Of a DNA stretch of 64,000 nt, positions 17,136-25,920 are shown piece by piece. The stretch's first letter is position 1. Every line of letters starts with the position of its first letter. Location: positions 1,860,001 through 1,924,000 of the forward strand of contig NZ_CP139986.1 of NCBI RefSeq assembly GCF_034424175.1, written 5' to 3'. The notes below the pieces were generated by a model. The model had not been told where the DNA came from, ran no database searches, and saw nothing but the letters and a program-made list of their open reading frames with translations. The translations under genes were made by a program, and so were the position numbers. The DNA is from Kluyvera intermedia. Lineage in GTDB: Bacteria > Pseudomonadota > Gammaproteobacteria > Enterobacterales > Enterobacteriaceae.

Positions 17136-19940
17136 ATGAACAGTGATCATCGCGTATTCAGCTCCTTCACATTACCCAATGGTACTGAGCTCAAAAACCG
17201 CTTATTTATGGCGCCTATGACGACATGTGCGGGTTATTACGACGGTTCTGTCAGCAGTGAGCTGGTGGAGTACTACCGTGCGCGTGCCGGAAGTATCGGG
17301 ACTATCATCGTAGAATGTTGTTTTATCGATGATTTAGGTCTGGCATTTCCCGGAGCGCTGGGGATTGATAGCGATGAAAAAATCGCGGGCCTCGCCAAAA
17401 TTGCCGACGCCATCAAGTCTCAGGGTTCCAAAGCACTGCTGCAAATCTACCACGGCGGCCGGATGGTTGAACCGAAACTGATTGGTGGCCGCACGCCGGT
17501 GGGGCCAAGTGCCGTTGCTGCGCCGCGTGAAGGTGCCGCGACGCCAGTTGCGCTGACCGCTGAAGAAGTGGAAGGCATGGTGGGTAAATTTGGTGACGCT
17601 GTGCGTCGCGCGATTCAGGCAGGCTTTGATGGTGTCGAGTTGCACGGCGCAAATACTTATCTGATTCAGCAATTCTACTCACCGAACTCTAACCAGCGCG
17701 ATGACGAGTGGGGCGGTAGCCGCGATAATCGCGCTAAATTCCCGCTGGCAGTGCTGGAAATCACCCATAAAATGGTACGGCAGTACGCTGATGATGCGTT
17801 CATTATCGGCTACCGTTTCTCCCCAGAAGAGATGGAAGTCCCGGGTATCCGCTTTGATGACACGCTCTATTTGCTGGAAAAACTGGCCGCACGCGGGTTG
17901 GACTATCTACACTTCTCGGTTGGCGCCACCCTGCGCCCATCGATTGTTGATATTGATGACCCGACACCGCTGATTGAAAAATATGTTGCTATGCGTTCTG
18001 ACGCGTTGGCGCAGATACCGGTTATGGGTGTGGGCGGTGTGGTGAATGAAAGTGACGTCGAAACCGCGATGGCACATGGTTACGATCTGGTGGCGGTGGG
18101 CCGTGCCTGTATCGCGTACCCGGACTGGGCCGAGCGAATTGCCAATGCGCAAACGCTGGAGCTATTTATTGATAGCACTCAACGTGAAGCGCTGAACATC
18201 CCGGAACCGATGTGGCGATTCTCGCTGGTGGAGGCGATGATCCGCGATATGAGCATGACGGTATCCAAATTCAAACCGGGTGTCTTTATTGAGACCGTAC
18301 AGGATGACGCAGGCGAACTGGTGATTAACGTTAGCCTGGAAACTGACCGTATTGCCGATATTGAACTGACCGGCGGTGTCGATCAGGATGTGGAGTTTGT
18401 GACCAGTTTTGAAGAGATTCGCTCGCGTATTCTCGATGCCAATACCCCGCACGTTGACGCTATCTCCGGCGCGACCAGCCAAAGTGAAGCGGTTAAAAAA
18501 GCCGTATCAAAAGCGATGGTGAAATCCAGCAAAGCGTTGCAGGTTGAAGAGGGCGGAGAGTCTTCTGTACCAAAGGCCTATGATGTTGTGATTGTGGGGA
18601 GCGGTGGTGCTGGCCTGGCGGCGGCTATTCAGGCGCATGATGATGGCGCCCGCGTGCTGATTGTGGAAAAAATGCCGACAATTGGTGGCAACACGATTAA
18701 AGCGTCAGCCGGAATGAATGCCGCTGAAACGCGCTTCCAGCGGGTTAAAGGTATTCAAGACAGTAAAGAGCTGTTTTATGAAGAAACGCTCAAAGGCGGA
18801 CAAAACAAAAATAATCCGGCACTGCTACGCCGCTTTGTGGAAACAGCGCCACAGGCCATCGAATGGCTGGCTGACCGTGGCATTATGCTTAATGACATCA
18901 CCACTACCGGTGGTATGAGCATTGACCGTACACACCGTCCGAAAGATGGTTCTGCCGTGGGTGGTTATTTGATAAGCGGCCTTGTTCGCAATGTCACAAA
19001 ACGTGAAATTGACGTCATGCTCGATACGTCGGTAGTCGATATTGTGATGGAAAACTCAGAAGTCTCAGCTGTCCGTTTGTTAACCGAGGAAAAAGAAACC
19101 CTAACCGTGCAAACGCGTAGCATCATTATGGCTACCGGCGGTTTTAGCGCCAATAGCGAAATGGTCGTGAAATATCGTCCCGATCTGGCGGGTTTTGTGA
19201 CCACTAACCACAAAGGGGCAACCGGTGGCGGTATCGCGCTGCTGGAGCATATCGGTGCGGGAACCGTTGATATGGGTGAGATTCAGATTCACCCGACGGT
19301 CGAGCAGAAAACTTCGTATCTAGTGTCTGAATCCATTCGCGGCGGCGGGGCTATTCTGGTCAGCCAGCATGGCAGTCGGTTCTTCAACGAGATGGAGACC
19401 CGCGATAAAGTATCGGCGGCGATTATTGCCCTGCCAGAACACTACGCTTACATCGTGTTTGATGAACATGTGCGGACGAAAAATAAAGCCGCGGATGAAT
19501 ACATCGCGAAAGGTCTAGTCACCAGCGCTAGCTCGGCCAGCGAACTGGCGGCTAAGCTGGGATTAGAAGAAGAGGCGTTCTTGTCCACGCTTTCCCGATA
19601 CAACTCGGCGGTAGAAAAGCAGGATGACGAAGAGTTTGGCCGCAAAACGGCGCTGCGTGCACCGCTCAATGAGGGGCCATTCCACGCCATTCAAATTGCA
19701 CCGGGTGTTCACCACACGATGGGTGGTGTCACGATTAACACCGAGACCTGTGTACTGAACGAGAAAAAACAGGTGATCCCGGGTGCCTATGCCGCGGGTG
19801 AAGTGGTTGGTGGGATCCACGGTGGAAACCGTATTGGCGGAAATGCAGTCGCTGATATCATTATCTTCGGTACGCTCGCGGGTCATCAGGCCGCTATTCG
19901 TGCGCAGCAGGTATCCTGGGCAATGCTTGAATCAGCATAA
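17136..19940 (+). CDS. Soluble three-domain fumarate reductase (OYE-like / FMN_bind / FAD_binding_2 flavoprotein)
   Basis: A 934-residue flavoprotein without a signal peptide. Residues 1-360 form an NADH:flavin oxidoreductase (OYE-like) barrel with KNRLFMAPMTTCAG, GFDGVELHGANTYLIQQF and DEWGGSRDNRAKF. Residues about 375-465 are an FMN_bind domain whose flavinylation motif is DAISGATS, with Thr447 the predicted FMN attachment residue. Residues 481-930 are a flavocytochrome c/fumarate-reductase FAD domain (VVIVGSGGAGLAAAIQ, HTMGGV, GGIHGGNRIGGNAVADI). This matches the cytoplasmic NADH:fumarate oxidoreductases described in Klebsiella, in which electrons pass from NADH through FMN groups to FAD and fumarate. 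The ATG at 17136 has GGAG 9 nt upstream. apbE follows directly, supporting covalent flavinylation. Acrylate-type substrates are an alternative to fumarate. Confidence 0.92.
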   Translation: MNSDHRVFSSFTLPNGTELKNRLFMAPMTTCAGYYDGSVSSELVEYYRARAGSIGTIIVECCFIDDLGLAFPGALGIDSDEKIAGLAKIADAIKSQGSKALLQIYHGGRMVEPKLIGGRTPVGPSAVAAPREGAATPVALTAEEVEGMVGKFGDAVRRAIQAGFDGVELHGANTYLIQQFYSPNSNQRDDEWGGSRDNRAKFPLAVLEITHKMVRQYADDAFIIGYRFSPEEMEVPGIRFDDTLYLLEKLAARGLDYLHFSVGATLRPSIVDIDDPTPLIEKYVAMRSDALAQIPVMGVGGVVNESDVETAMAHGYDLVAVGRACIAYPDWAERIANAQTLELFIDSTQREALNIPEPMWRFSLVEAMIRDMSMTVSKFKPGVFIETVQDDAGELVINVSLETDRIADIELTGGVDQDVEFVTSFEEIRSRILDANTPHVDAISGATSQSEAVKKAVSKAMVKSSKALQVEEGGESSVPKAYDVVIVGSGGAGLAAAIQAHDDGARVLIVEKMPTIGGNTIKASAGMNAAETRFQRVKGIQDSKELFYEETLKGGQNKNNPALLRRFVETAPQAIEWLADRGIMLNDITTTGGMSIDRTHRPKDGSAVGGYLISGLVRNVTKREIDVMLDTSVVDIVMENSEVSAVRLLTEEKETLTVQTRSIIMATGGFSANSEMVVKYRPDLAGFVTTNHKGATGGGIALLEHIGAGTVDMGEIQIHPTVEQKTSYLVSESIRGGGAILVSQHGSRFFNEMETRDKVSAAIIALPEHYAYIVFDEHVRTKNKAADEYIAKGLVTSASSASELAAKLGLEEEAFLSTLSRYNSAVEKQDDEEFGRKTALRAPLNEGPFHAIQIAPGVHHTMGGVTINTETCVLNEKKQVIPGAYAAGEVVGGIHGGNRIGGNAVADIIIFGTLAGHQAAIRAQQVSWAMLESA

Positions 19941-19950
19941 TTAAGCCCCG

Positions 19951-19982
19951 TAGCCCGGTTAGACCTTTGTATAACCGGGCTA
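19951..19982. terminator. Hairpin between the fumarate reductase gene and apbE
   Basis: A perfect 11-bp stem (TAGCCCGGTTA / TAACCGGGCTA) with a 10-nt loop and no T run. It is more likely an attenuating or mRNA-stabilising hairpin than a full terminator, since apbE starts 26 bp later with a strong ribosome-binding site. Confidence 0.6.
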
Positions 19983-20008
19983 AACATCATCATCAAAGGG
20001 GGACGCTA

Positions 20009-20974
20009 ATGTTAGATACGACAAGGGTTTATAGTTACTCCGCCGTCCTGATGGGCTCCCCCATCCTGCTCAAACTTTTCGATAGCGACGAAGCGCTCGC
20101 CTCGCGTGTTTTCCGCCTTATCAAACACTATGAAGACCTGTTCACCGTCAATCGTGCTCAATCTCAGGTGATGGATATCAACCATGCCGCAGGTCAACAT
20201 CCAGTTCGTGTCAGCAGCCCGGTTTATGCCTTAATCAAATGCGCAAAAGCAGCGAGCATGCTACCCAATAGCGCCTTTAACCTGGCCATTGGCCCACTGG
20301 TCAAACGCTGGCGTATAGGCTTTCGGGGTGACAGCGTCCCGCCCGGTGAGGATATCGCTCATCTGCTTACACTTACCGACCCGCTGCAGGTAGTGCTTAA
20401 TGATGCTGATGAGAGCGTGTATCTGGCCTTGCCGGGGATGGAAATCGATCTTGGTGCAATTGCTAAAGGTTATATTGCCGACCGTGTTCGCGACTATTTG
20501 CGCAAAGAAGGGGTAGAACAGGGGTTAATCAATCTCGGCGGGAACGTGCAAACGCTGGGAACGCCAGCAGGGAATTGGTCAATCGGCCTGAAAAAGCCAT
20601 TCTCCCAAGCGGGGGCCATGGTTGGGACTCTGGAAATAGCCCATAAATCGGTGGTGACCTCAGGCGTTTATGAACGTTATTTTGAGCAAAATGGTCAGAT
20701 TTATCACCATATTCTCGATCCGCGTACCGGCTATCCGCTGGATAACGAACTCGACAGCGTGACCATTGTAAGCGCTGATTCCATCGATGGGGATATCTGG
20801 ACCACGCTGATGTACGGCATGGGGGTGGAGAAAGCCTGTGCCGCGCTGCGTGCACGGCCGGATATTGAAGCCATTTTTGTCACAAAATCGAAAGAGGTGA
20901 TCCTATCATCGAGTCACCACTATCGATTTACACTTTTGGATAACGACTACCGGCTTATTGGCAGTACTGCTTAA
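20009..20974 (+). CDS. apbE: FAD:protein FMN transferase ApbE, cytoplasmic type
   Basis: A 321-residue ApbE protein. Visible family motifs are DLGAIAKGYIADRVRDYL, INLGGNVQTLG, VVTSGVYERYF and HHILDPRTGYPL. ApbE moves FMN from FAD to a Thr or Ser in FMN_bind domains. Unlike the periplasmic lipoprotein form there is no signal peptide or lipobox: the start MLDTTRVYSYSAVLMG leads straight into the catalytic domain. This fits modification of the cytoplasmic fumarate reductase encoded just upstream. The ATG at 20009 follows AAGGGGG. Its last 20 bp overlap the 3' end of the convergent dcuR-like gene. Confidence 0.93.
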   Translation: MLDTTRVYSYSAVLMGSPILLKLFDSDEALASRVFRLIKHYEDLFTVNRAQSQVMDINHAAGQHPVRVSSPVYALIKCAKAASMLPNSAFNLAIGPLVKRWRIGFRGDSVPPGEDIAHLLTLTDPLQVVLNDADESVYLALPGMEIDLGAIAKGYIADRVRDYLRKEGVEQGLINLGGNVQTLGTPAGNWSIGLKKPFSQAGAMVGTLEIAHKSVVTSGVYERYFEQNGQIYHHILDPRTGYPLDNELDSVTIVSADSIDGDIWTTLMYGMGVEKACAALRARPDIEAIFVTKSKEVILSSSHHYRFTLLDNDYRLIGSTA

Positions 20975-21674
20975 GCAAACCATATTGCTCGGGCAGTAGG
21001 CGGTAGCGATAGACCGGCCGTCCGGTGGCACCGTAATGAATGCTGGTGAAAAGAATATTGACCTGCGCCAGCCAAATCAGATACTTGCGGCACGATACGC
21101 GGGAAATATTCACTGCCTGCGCCAGGTCGTCAGTTGAGAACTCACTATCCGGGTGTGCATCTATCCATTGGCACAACGTCCGTAGCGTCTGCGGCGTTAA
21201 CCCTTTCGGCAGACGTTTGGTGTCCGCAGGTTCCGGTGTACCGCCGTGCAGCAAACGGTCAACATCTGCCTGCTCGTAGTAAGAGTGGCTGCCCATCAAC
21301 TGTTTTTTCTCACGCCAGCTTAGTAGGGCCTCTTCAAAACGTGGAAACTGGAACGGCTTAATCAGGTAATCGACGACGCCGTAACGTAGTGATGTTTGCA
21401 CCGTAGCGGCATCGGAGGCGGATGAAATCATGATCACATCAATCGCCCGCCCTGAATTGCGCACATCGGGTAGCAAATCGAGACCGTTGGCCTGCTGCAT
21501 GTAGACATCCAGCAAAATGAGGTCGATAGGCTGGGCGTTATCCATCACTTTATCGCGAGCCTGTTGCAGCGTCGACGCGATCCCACAGCACGAAAAACCA
21601 TCCACTCGCTCGATATAGCAACGGTTCAGATCGGCCACCATGGCATCATCATCGACTATCAAAACATTAATCAC
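20955..21674 (-). CDS. dcuR: DcuR-like response regulator
   Basis: A 239-residue CitB/DcuR-family regulator, the same length as E. coli DcuR. The receiver domain has the acidic pocket VDDDAMV, phospho-acceptor Asp56 (LILLDVYMQ) and Lys in YLIKPFQ. The C-terminal helix-turn-helix reads TDDLAQAVNISRVSCRKYLIWL and ends with VYRYRLLPEQYGLLKQYCQ, nearly as in DcuR. The GTG start overlaps the kinase stop by 8 nt, indicating coupling. It should activate transport and fumarate-respiration genes when C4-dicarboxylates are present. It may be the only DcuR of this organism or a paralogue dedicated to this island. Confidence 0.92.
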   Translation of the reverse strand: MINVLIVDDDAMVADLNRCYIERVDGFSCCGIASTLQQARDKVMDNAQPIDLILLDVYMQQANGLDLLPDVRNSGRAIDVIMISSASDAATVQTSLRYGVVDYLIKPFQFPRFEEALLSWREKKQLMGSHSYYEQADVDRLLHGGTPEPADTKRLPKGLTPQTLRTLCQWIDAHPDSEFSTDDLAQAVNISRVSCRKYLIWLAQVNILFTSIHYGATGRPVYRYRLLPEQYGLLKQYCQ

Positions 21675-23283
21675 GCGCGGTTCCTCTCGAATCCCAGGGA
21701 ATATGGACAAAAAATTGCGTAAAGACGCCGGGCTCTGACTCGACGGAAAGGGTACCGCCAAGATTTTCCGTTTGCTGACGGGCCAGGAAGAGCCCGACGC
21801 CACGGTTTTCGCCTTTGGTTGAAAAACCTTTATTAAAAATAGCGTCAATTTGCTCGGGGTTGATCCCCGGGCCATCATCGCTGACCTCGCCACTCAACCA
21901 GCCGTTCTGGTAATGCAGTAGCAGGCTGATCTCACCTTCGCCCTGGTTTGACATCGCGTCCAGCGCATTCTCAATCAAATTACCGAGTACTGTCACCAGC
22001 ACCGCCACCTGCTCTTCGTTCGGGTTGTCCGGGATAAGACTGTCTTCAGCCAGCGTCAGGTTAATCCCTGCATCGCCAGCGCGATTGATTTTACCCAGCA
22101 AGAAACCGGCGATAATCGGTGATTTAATCTTATGTTGTAGCGTGCCGATATCGGCCTGATAGTTCTGGGCGGTTTGCAGAATATAACCTTCCAGCTTGTC
22201 ATAGCGCTTCATATGCAAAAGCCCGAGGATTACATGCAGCTTATTCATAAACTCATGCGAGTGAGTGCGCAGGGCATCAACATAGTTCACCAGCCCATCC
22301 ATTCGCTGCATCAGTTGGCTGACTTCAGTTTTATCGCGGAAGGTGCTGATAGCACCTATCACCCGCTTATTATTGCGTACTGGCACGGTGTTACATAACA
22401 GTAGCCGACCGTTACAGCCAATTTCCCGGTCCTCTATGGCATTGCCGCTGGTTAACACCTCTTTGAGATCGACCAGCATCGGGGCGTGCTGTACCGCACC
22501 TAAGTGAGTCGGTTCAGGAGAAAACAGAATTTCGCGGGCGGCTTGGTTAATTAATGTCACCCGACCCTTATCATCAACAGCAATCACGCCTTCCCGCAGT
22601 GATTGCAACATGGCCTGACGTTGTTCAAACAGGCTCGAAATTTCATGGGGTTCGAGGCCGAACAAAATGTTCTTCAGTACCCGAACCAGCCCCCAGATCC
22701 CGAGCGTTCCGACGATAGCGCTAAACAGAACGAACCAGATGGCGTTCCAGCGTGCGCGACTAAGTTGTTCATCAACTTTCTGTAGTGAAATACCGACAAT
22801 CACCACGCCAATTTGCTGGCTGCGGTCGTTATAGATTGGGGTGAATACGCGCAACGCCTCTGCCAGGACACCGTGGTTAATCGACAGATTTTCCTCGCCT
22901 TTTAGGGCTGGTTTGAGATCGGCACCAATAAAGTGCTGGCCGATAAGGTGTGAATTGGGATGCGAATAACGCACGGCATCCATATTAGTCACCACAGCAT
23001 ACAGAAGACCGTTGCGTTGCTGTACCGCCGTGGCAATAGGCTGGATGATATTCTGATTCGGCGGGGCATTTAAACCGCGCTTGATCTCAGGCGAGTCTGC
23101 CAGAGTCCGCGCAATGGCAAAGGCGGTGTCTTCAACTCCGGCACGAGTGGCTTTGGTTATCTGGATAAAGTAGAAGGCATAGACCACCAGAAGCACGCAG
23201 ACGATCACGCTGCACACCATCCACGTAACCAGCGTGCTGAGTTTCATCGGACGTTTGGAATCCAGAGGCTGCATGTCGCGCAT
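21667..23283 (-). CDS. dcuS: DcuS-like C4-dicarboxylate sensor histidine kinase
   Basis: A 538-residue membrane kinase aligned over its length with E. coli DcuS (543). Two membrane helices (about residues 19-41 and 180-203) frame a periplasmic PASp domain. The residues that bind C4-dicarboxylates in DcuS are kept with a shift of two: Arg105, His108, Phe118, Arg145 and Phe147. A cytoplasmic PAS domain (EGVIAVDDKGRVTLINQAA) precedes the phospho-accepting His in SHEFMNKLHVILGL, and the ATPase has NLIENALDAM, DDGPGI and GVGLFL. AAGG just precedes the chosen start; an in-frame ATG nine nucleotides downstream is possible. It is co-transcribed with the regulator. Confidence 0.93.
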   Translation of the reverse strand: MRDMQPLDSKRPMKLSTLVTWMVCSVIVCVLLVVYAFYFIQITKATRAGVEDTAFAIARTLADSPEIKRGLNAPPNQNIIQPIATAVQQRNGLLYAVVTNMDAVRYSHPNSHLIGQHFIGADLKPALKGEENLSINHGVLAEALRVFTPIYNDRSQQIGVVIVGISLQKVDEQLSRARWNAIWFVLFSAIVGTLGIWGLVRVLKNILFGLEPHEISSLFEQRQAMLQSLREGVIAVDDKGRVTLINQAAREILFSPEPTHLGAVQHAPMLVDLKEVLTSGNAIEDREIGCNGRLLLCNTVPVRNNKRVIGAISTFRDKTEVSQLMQRMDGLVNYVDALRTHSHEFMNKLHVILGLLHMKRYDKLEGYILQTAQNYQADIGTLQHKIKSPIIAGFLLGKINRAGDAGINLTLAEDSLIPDNPNEEQVAVLVTVLGNLIENALDAMSNQGEGEISLLLHYQNGWLSGEVSDDGPGINPEQIDAIFNKGFSTKGENRGVGLFLARQQTENLGGTLSVESEPGVFTQFFVHIPWDSRGTARD

Positions 23284-23392
23284 AAACCTTCATTTATCAA
23301 TAGCAAAAAAGCATTATCGCCGATGTCTTCTAATACTTAAAGTCATCAACGCCTTACAAAAACAAACCTCTCTTTGTGACGGTTCTCTCAGA

Positions 23393-23430
23393 GGTTCTTA
23401 TACAAAACACTTTAGTATTGTTTAAGAACC
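23393..23430. promoter_or_regulatory. Inverted repeat upstream of the MurQ-like gene
   Basis: Arms of 13 bp, GGTTCTTATACAA and TTGTTTAAGAACC (one mismatch), are separated by 12 bp and end 20 bp before the MurQ-like start codon. The position suits an operator or a 5'-UTR hairpin. No regulator gene is adjacent except the divergent dcuSR-like pair. Confidence 0.6.
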
Positions 23431-23449
23431 CATAATAAGGAGTCCGTTT

Positions 23450-24346
23450 ATGAGCAGTAAGCTTGCAGGTTCAGTCATGGAACGACGTAATTCGGCGACG
23501 ACCGAGATTGACCGATTGTCCACCCGCGATTTATTAAACGTTATTAATCAGGATGATAAAAGTGTATCTGCTGCGGTTACGCCTTATCTTGACGATATTA
23601 CTCGTCTGGTTGACAGCGCCGTAGCGACCTTAAATCACGGTGGGCGGGTGGTTCTTGTTGGCGCAGGGGCATCCGGGCGTAATGCGGTGATCGCTGCAAA
23701 TGAATATGCGCCAGACGAGAAGTCACCGCTGGTCGGGTTAATTGCCGGTGGAGCGCTGGCCATGCTGCATGATATGAGTGATGCGGCACAGGATTACAAC
23801 CGGGGTTTACTGGATCTTCAGGCCATCGGGTTCACACAAAACGATATGCTGGTGGCGCTGACTGTCGGGGGAAAAACCCCGTGGCTGTGGGGCGCGTTGC
23901 GGCATGCCTGGTCTCTGGGGGCGGCGCGCGCGGTTATCACGCGTAATCTGAGCAGTGAAGCGACGGAACTTGCTGATATTGTGATTACACCGCAAACCGG
24001 TGCGGAAGTGGTGAGTGGTTATGGGGAGCCTAAAGCGCTCGCAGCGCAGAAAATGGTGCTCTCAATGCTGACGACTGGGCTGGCTATCCGCAGCGGCAGG
24101 GTATTTAGCAACATGCGCGTTGATATCCGTCATTCCACGACACGTATGGCAGAGCGGCAGATAGCGGTTGTCATGGAGGCAAGCGGCTGTACGCGAGCGA
24201 TGGCGAAAGCGGCGCTGGAAAGCTGTGACCACCAGTGTAAAACGGCGATACTGATGCTGTTAACCGGGATGGATCCATGGAAAGCACATGAACTGCTGGC
24301 GCAGAATAATGGTTTTGTGCGGCTTGCGTTGCAGGAAGCGCCGTAA
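23450..24346 (+). CDS. MurQ-like SIS-domain protein (diverged N-acetylmuramate 6-phosphate etherase paralogue)
   Basis: A 298-residue protein with the length and fold order of MurQ. SIS features include GGRVVLVGAGASGRN, VGLIAGGALAMLH, ALTVGGKTPWLWGAL and KALAAQKMVLSMLTTGLAIRSGRVFSNMRVD. MurQ cleaves the lactyl ether of MurNAc-6-phosphate. The catalytic Glu83 of E. coli MurQ is kept (Glu85, in AANEYAP), but the position of Glu114 is Ala113 in an ungapped comparison, and the SECPPT segment is altered. It may therefore act on another sugar phosphate or be regulatory. Murein-recycling partners are not adjacent. It starts after AATAAGGAG and ends at a shared terminator with the porin. Confidence 0.8.
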   Translation: MSSKLAGSVMERRNSATTEIDRLSTRDLLNVINQDDKSVSAAVTPYLDDITRLVDSAVATLNHGGRVVLVGAGASGRNAVIAANEYAPDEKSPLVGLIAGGALAMLHDMSDAAQDYNRGLLDLQAIGFTQNDMLVALTVGGKTPWLWGALRHAWSLGAARAVITRNLSSEATELADIVITPQTGAEVVSGYGEPKALAAQKMVLSMLTTGLAIRSGRVFSNMRVDIRHSTTRMAERQIAVVMEASGCTRAMAKAALESCDHQCKTAILMLLTGMDPWKAHELLAQNNGFVRLALQEAP

Positions 24347-24365
24347 CGGTTTGCTGAAGAACGGT

Positions 24366-24391
24366 AAAAAGCCCGCATTTCGCGGGCTTTG
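24366..24391. terminator. Bidirectional terminator between MurQ-like gene and porin
   Basis: AAAAAGCCCGC-ATTTC-GCGGGCTTT, a strong GC stem with A and T runs on either side, between convergent genes. Confidence 0.9.
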
Positions 24392-24405
24392 TCTATAAGG
24401 CAGGG

Positions 24406-25560
24406 TTAGAACTGATAAACCAGGCCGATAGCAACGATATCATCGGTTGCAATTTGATTGTCGTTATAGAACTGCGCGTCGTCGTCCAGCAGGTTCAGGC
24501 GATAATCAATGTAGGTGGACATGTTGGTATTGAATTCGTAAGTGGCACCGATATCAATGTAATTCACCAGCGCTTTATCGGTATACCCGGTACCATAGCG
24601 ACCGTTATTATCCCCCAGATCTTTACCTTTTGAGTAGACCCATGCGAGTGATGGGGTCAGGCCAAAGTCGAGTTTATACTGCGCAACCGCTTCAAAGTTC
24701 TGCGTTTTATTGGCAATACCGGCATCGTTACCATAGCGGGTCATGTTGCGCGTTTCTGCATACATCATTGCCAGATAGATGCTGTTAGCATCATATTTTG
24801 CGCCAACCGTCCAGGCATCAGCCGTGTCGCCGCCAGCATATTTGCTGTAGCGATTATTGTTGCCACCTTTCTGAACCTGTTCGTTACTACGGTCAGAAGT
24901 GGAGTAGGCTGCACCTAAGCTCAGACCAAAGTCGAGATCATAAGTGGTGGACATCGCAAAACCGTCGCCATTCTTTTTAGACAGTTTATTTCCCGCGCCA
25001 TTGTTCGTGCCTTCGCCTGAACTACCGTCTTCGTTTTTACCCTGATATTGCAGAGCAAAATTCAGACCGTCGACCTCGCCGAAGAAATCGCTGTTACGAT
25101 AGCTGGCGATGCCGTTGGCACGACCGGTGAAGAAGACGTCGGTTTGCGTATAGCTGTCGCCGCCGAACTCTGGCAGCATATCGGTCCAGGCTTCAATATC
25201 GTAGATGGCACCATAGTTACGGCCATAATCAAACGAACCCAGGTTGCCAAATTTTACCCCAGCATAACCCAGACGAGTCCATGCGTTTCCGCTGTCACTT
25301 TCCGGCGTGTTAGCCTGGATGTTATATTCCCAACGTCCATAACCGACCAGATCCTGGTTGATCTGCGTTTCGCCTTTGAAGCCGAAACGGGCATAGGACT
25401 GATCGCCGTCATTGCTGCCAGTTTGCGAGAAATAGTGTAACCCGACGACTTTGCCGTAGAGGTCAAGTTTATTACCGTCTTTGTTGTAAACTTCTGCTGC
25501 ATTTGCTGCGCCAGCCATGAATAAGGCAGGCATTAAAAGTGCCAGAGCTTTCATTTTCAT
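24406..25560 (-). CDS. General porin of the OmpC/OmpF superfamily (yedS/ompS1 locus)
   Basis: A 384-residue trimeric porin precursor. The signal peptide MKMKALALLMPALFMAGAANA is followed by AEVYNKDGNKLDLYGKVVGLHYFS. The constriction-loop motif PEFGG, GRANGIASYRNSDFFG, and the C-terminal aromatic (IGLVYQF) are all typical. It forms a 16-stranded outer-membrane channel for small solutes. Its place beside rseX and drpB matches yedS (a broken porin gene in K-12) and ompS1 of Salmonella, and here the frame is intact. It is probably silenced or regulated differently from ompC. The AT-rich upstream region fits H-NS/OmpR control, which I infer from ompS1. Confidence 0.93.
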   Translation of the reverse strand: MKMKALALLMPALFMAGAANAAEVYNKDGNKLDLYGKVVGLHYFSQTGSNDGDQSYARFGFKGETQINQDLVGYGRWEYNIQANTPESDSGNAWTRLGYAGVKFGNLGSFDYGRNYGAIYDIEAWTDMLPEFGGDSYTQTDVFFTGRANGIASYRNSDFFGEVDGLNFALQYQGKNEDGSSGEGTNNGAGNKLSKKNGDGFAMSTTYDLDFGLSLGAAYSTSDRSNEQVQKGGNNNRYSKYAGGDTADAWTVGAKYDANSIYLAMMYAETRNMTRYGNDAGIANKTQNFEAVAQYKLDFGLTPSLAWVYSKGKDLGDNNGRYGTGYTDKALVNYIDIGATYEFNTNMSTYIDYRLNLLDDDAQFYNDNQIATDDIVAIGLVYQF

Positions 25561-25823
25561 TATAATTTCCTTTGCATGATAATGCGTGTGAATATATGAG
25601 ATGCATCCGTATCTCAGTTTTGGATGTTATATGGATGGTTCAATTTTCCTTAAATTATAAATGTAACAAACTTATATTAGATATTTCTAAATGTTTTATT
25701 TATAAAGTTTAAGTTATGATTCTCGTCTTCGGGCAAGCGTGCTGTGAATATCTTATTGAAATTCAATGCTTTTAATGTGAGTTATATGCGGGGGATATAA
25801 TGAGTAATACATGCCTTAAAGGT

Positions 25824-25920
25824 AAAAAAATCCCGATCGTACTGGCATACAATCGGGAAGGTCATAAAATTAAAAATTCTTAATGCATAACAAAAGGCTA
25901 ATAACGGAGAGATAATGCCA
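25824..25920 (-). ncRNA. rseX: Small RNA RseX (candidate)
   Basis: The assignment rests on three observations. The reverse strand ends with a clear terminator: stem TCCCGAT/ATCGGGA and seven T at 25824-25830. About 75 nt upstream is CUCUCCGUUAUUAG, whose GUUAUUAG can pair with the CUAAUAAC before the ompC ribosome-binding site and whose CGUUAU can pair with AUAACG at ompA, the two known RseX targets in E. coli. The gene lies between the yedS-type porin and drpB in the same orientation as K-12 rseX. The 5' end is approximate. Hfq dependence is known for E. coli RseX. Confidence 0.7.
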
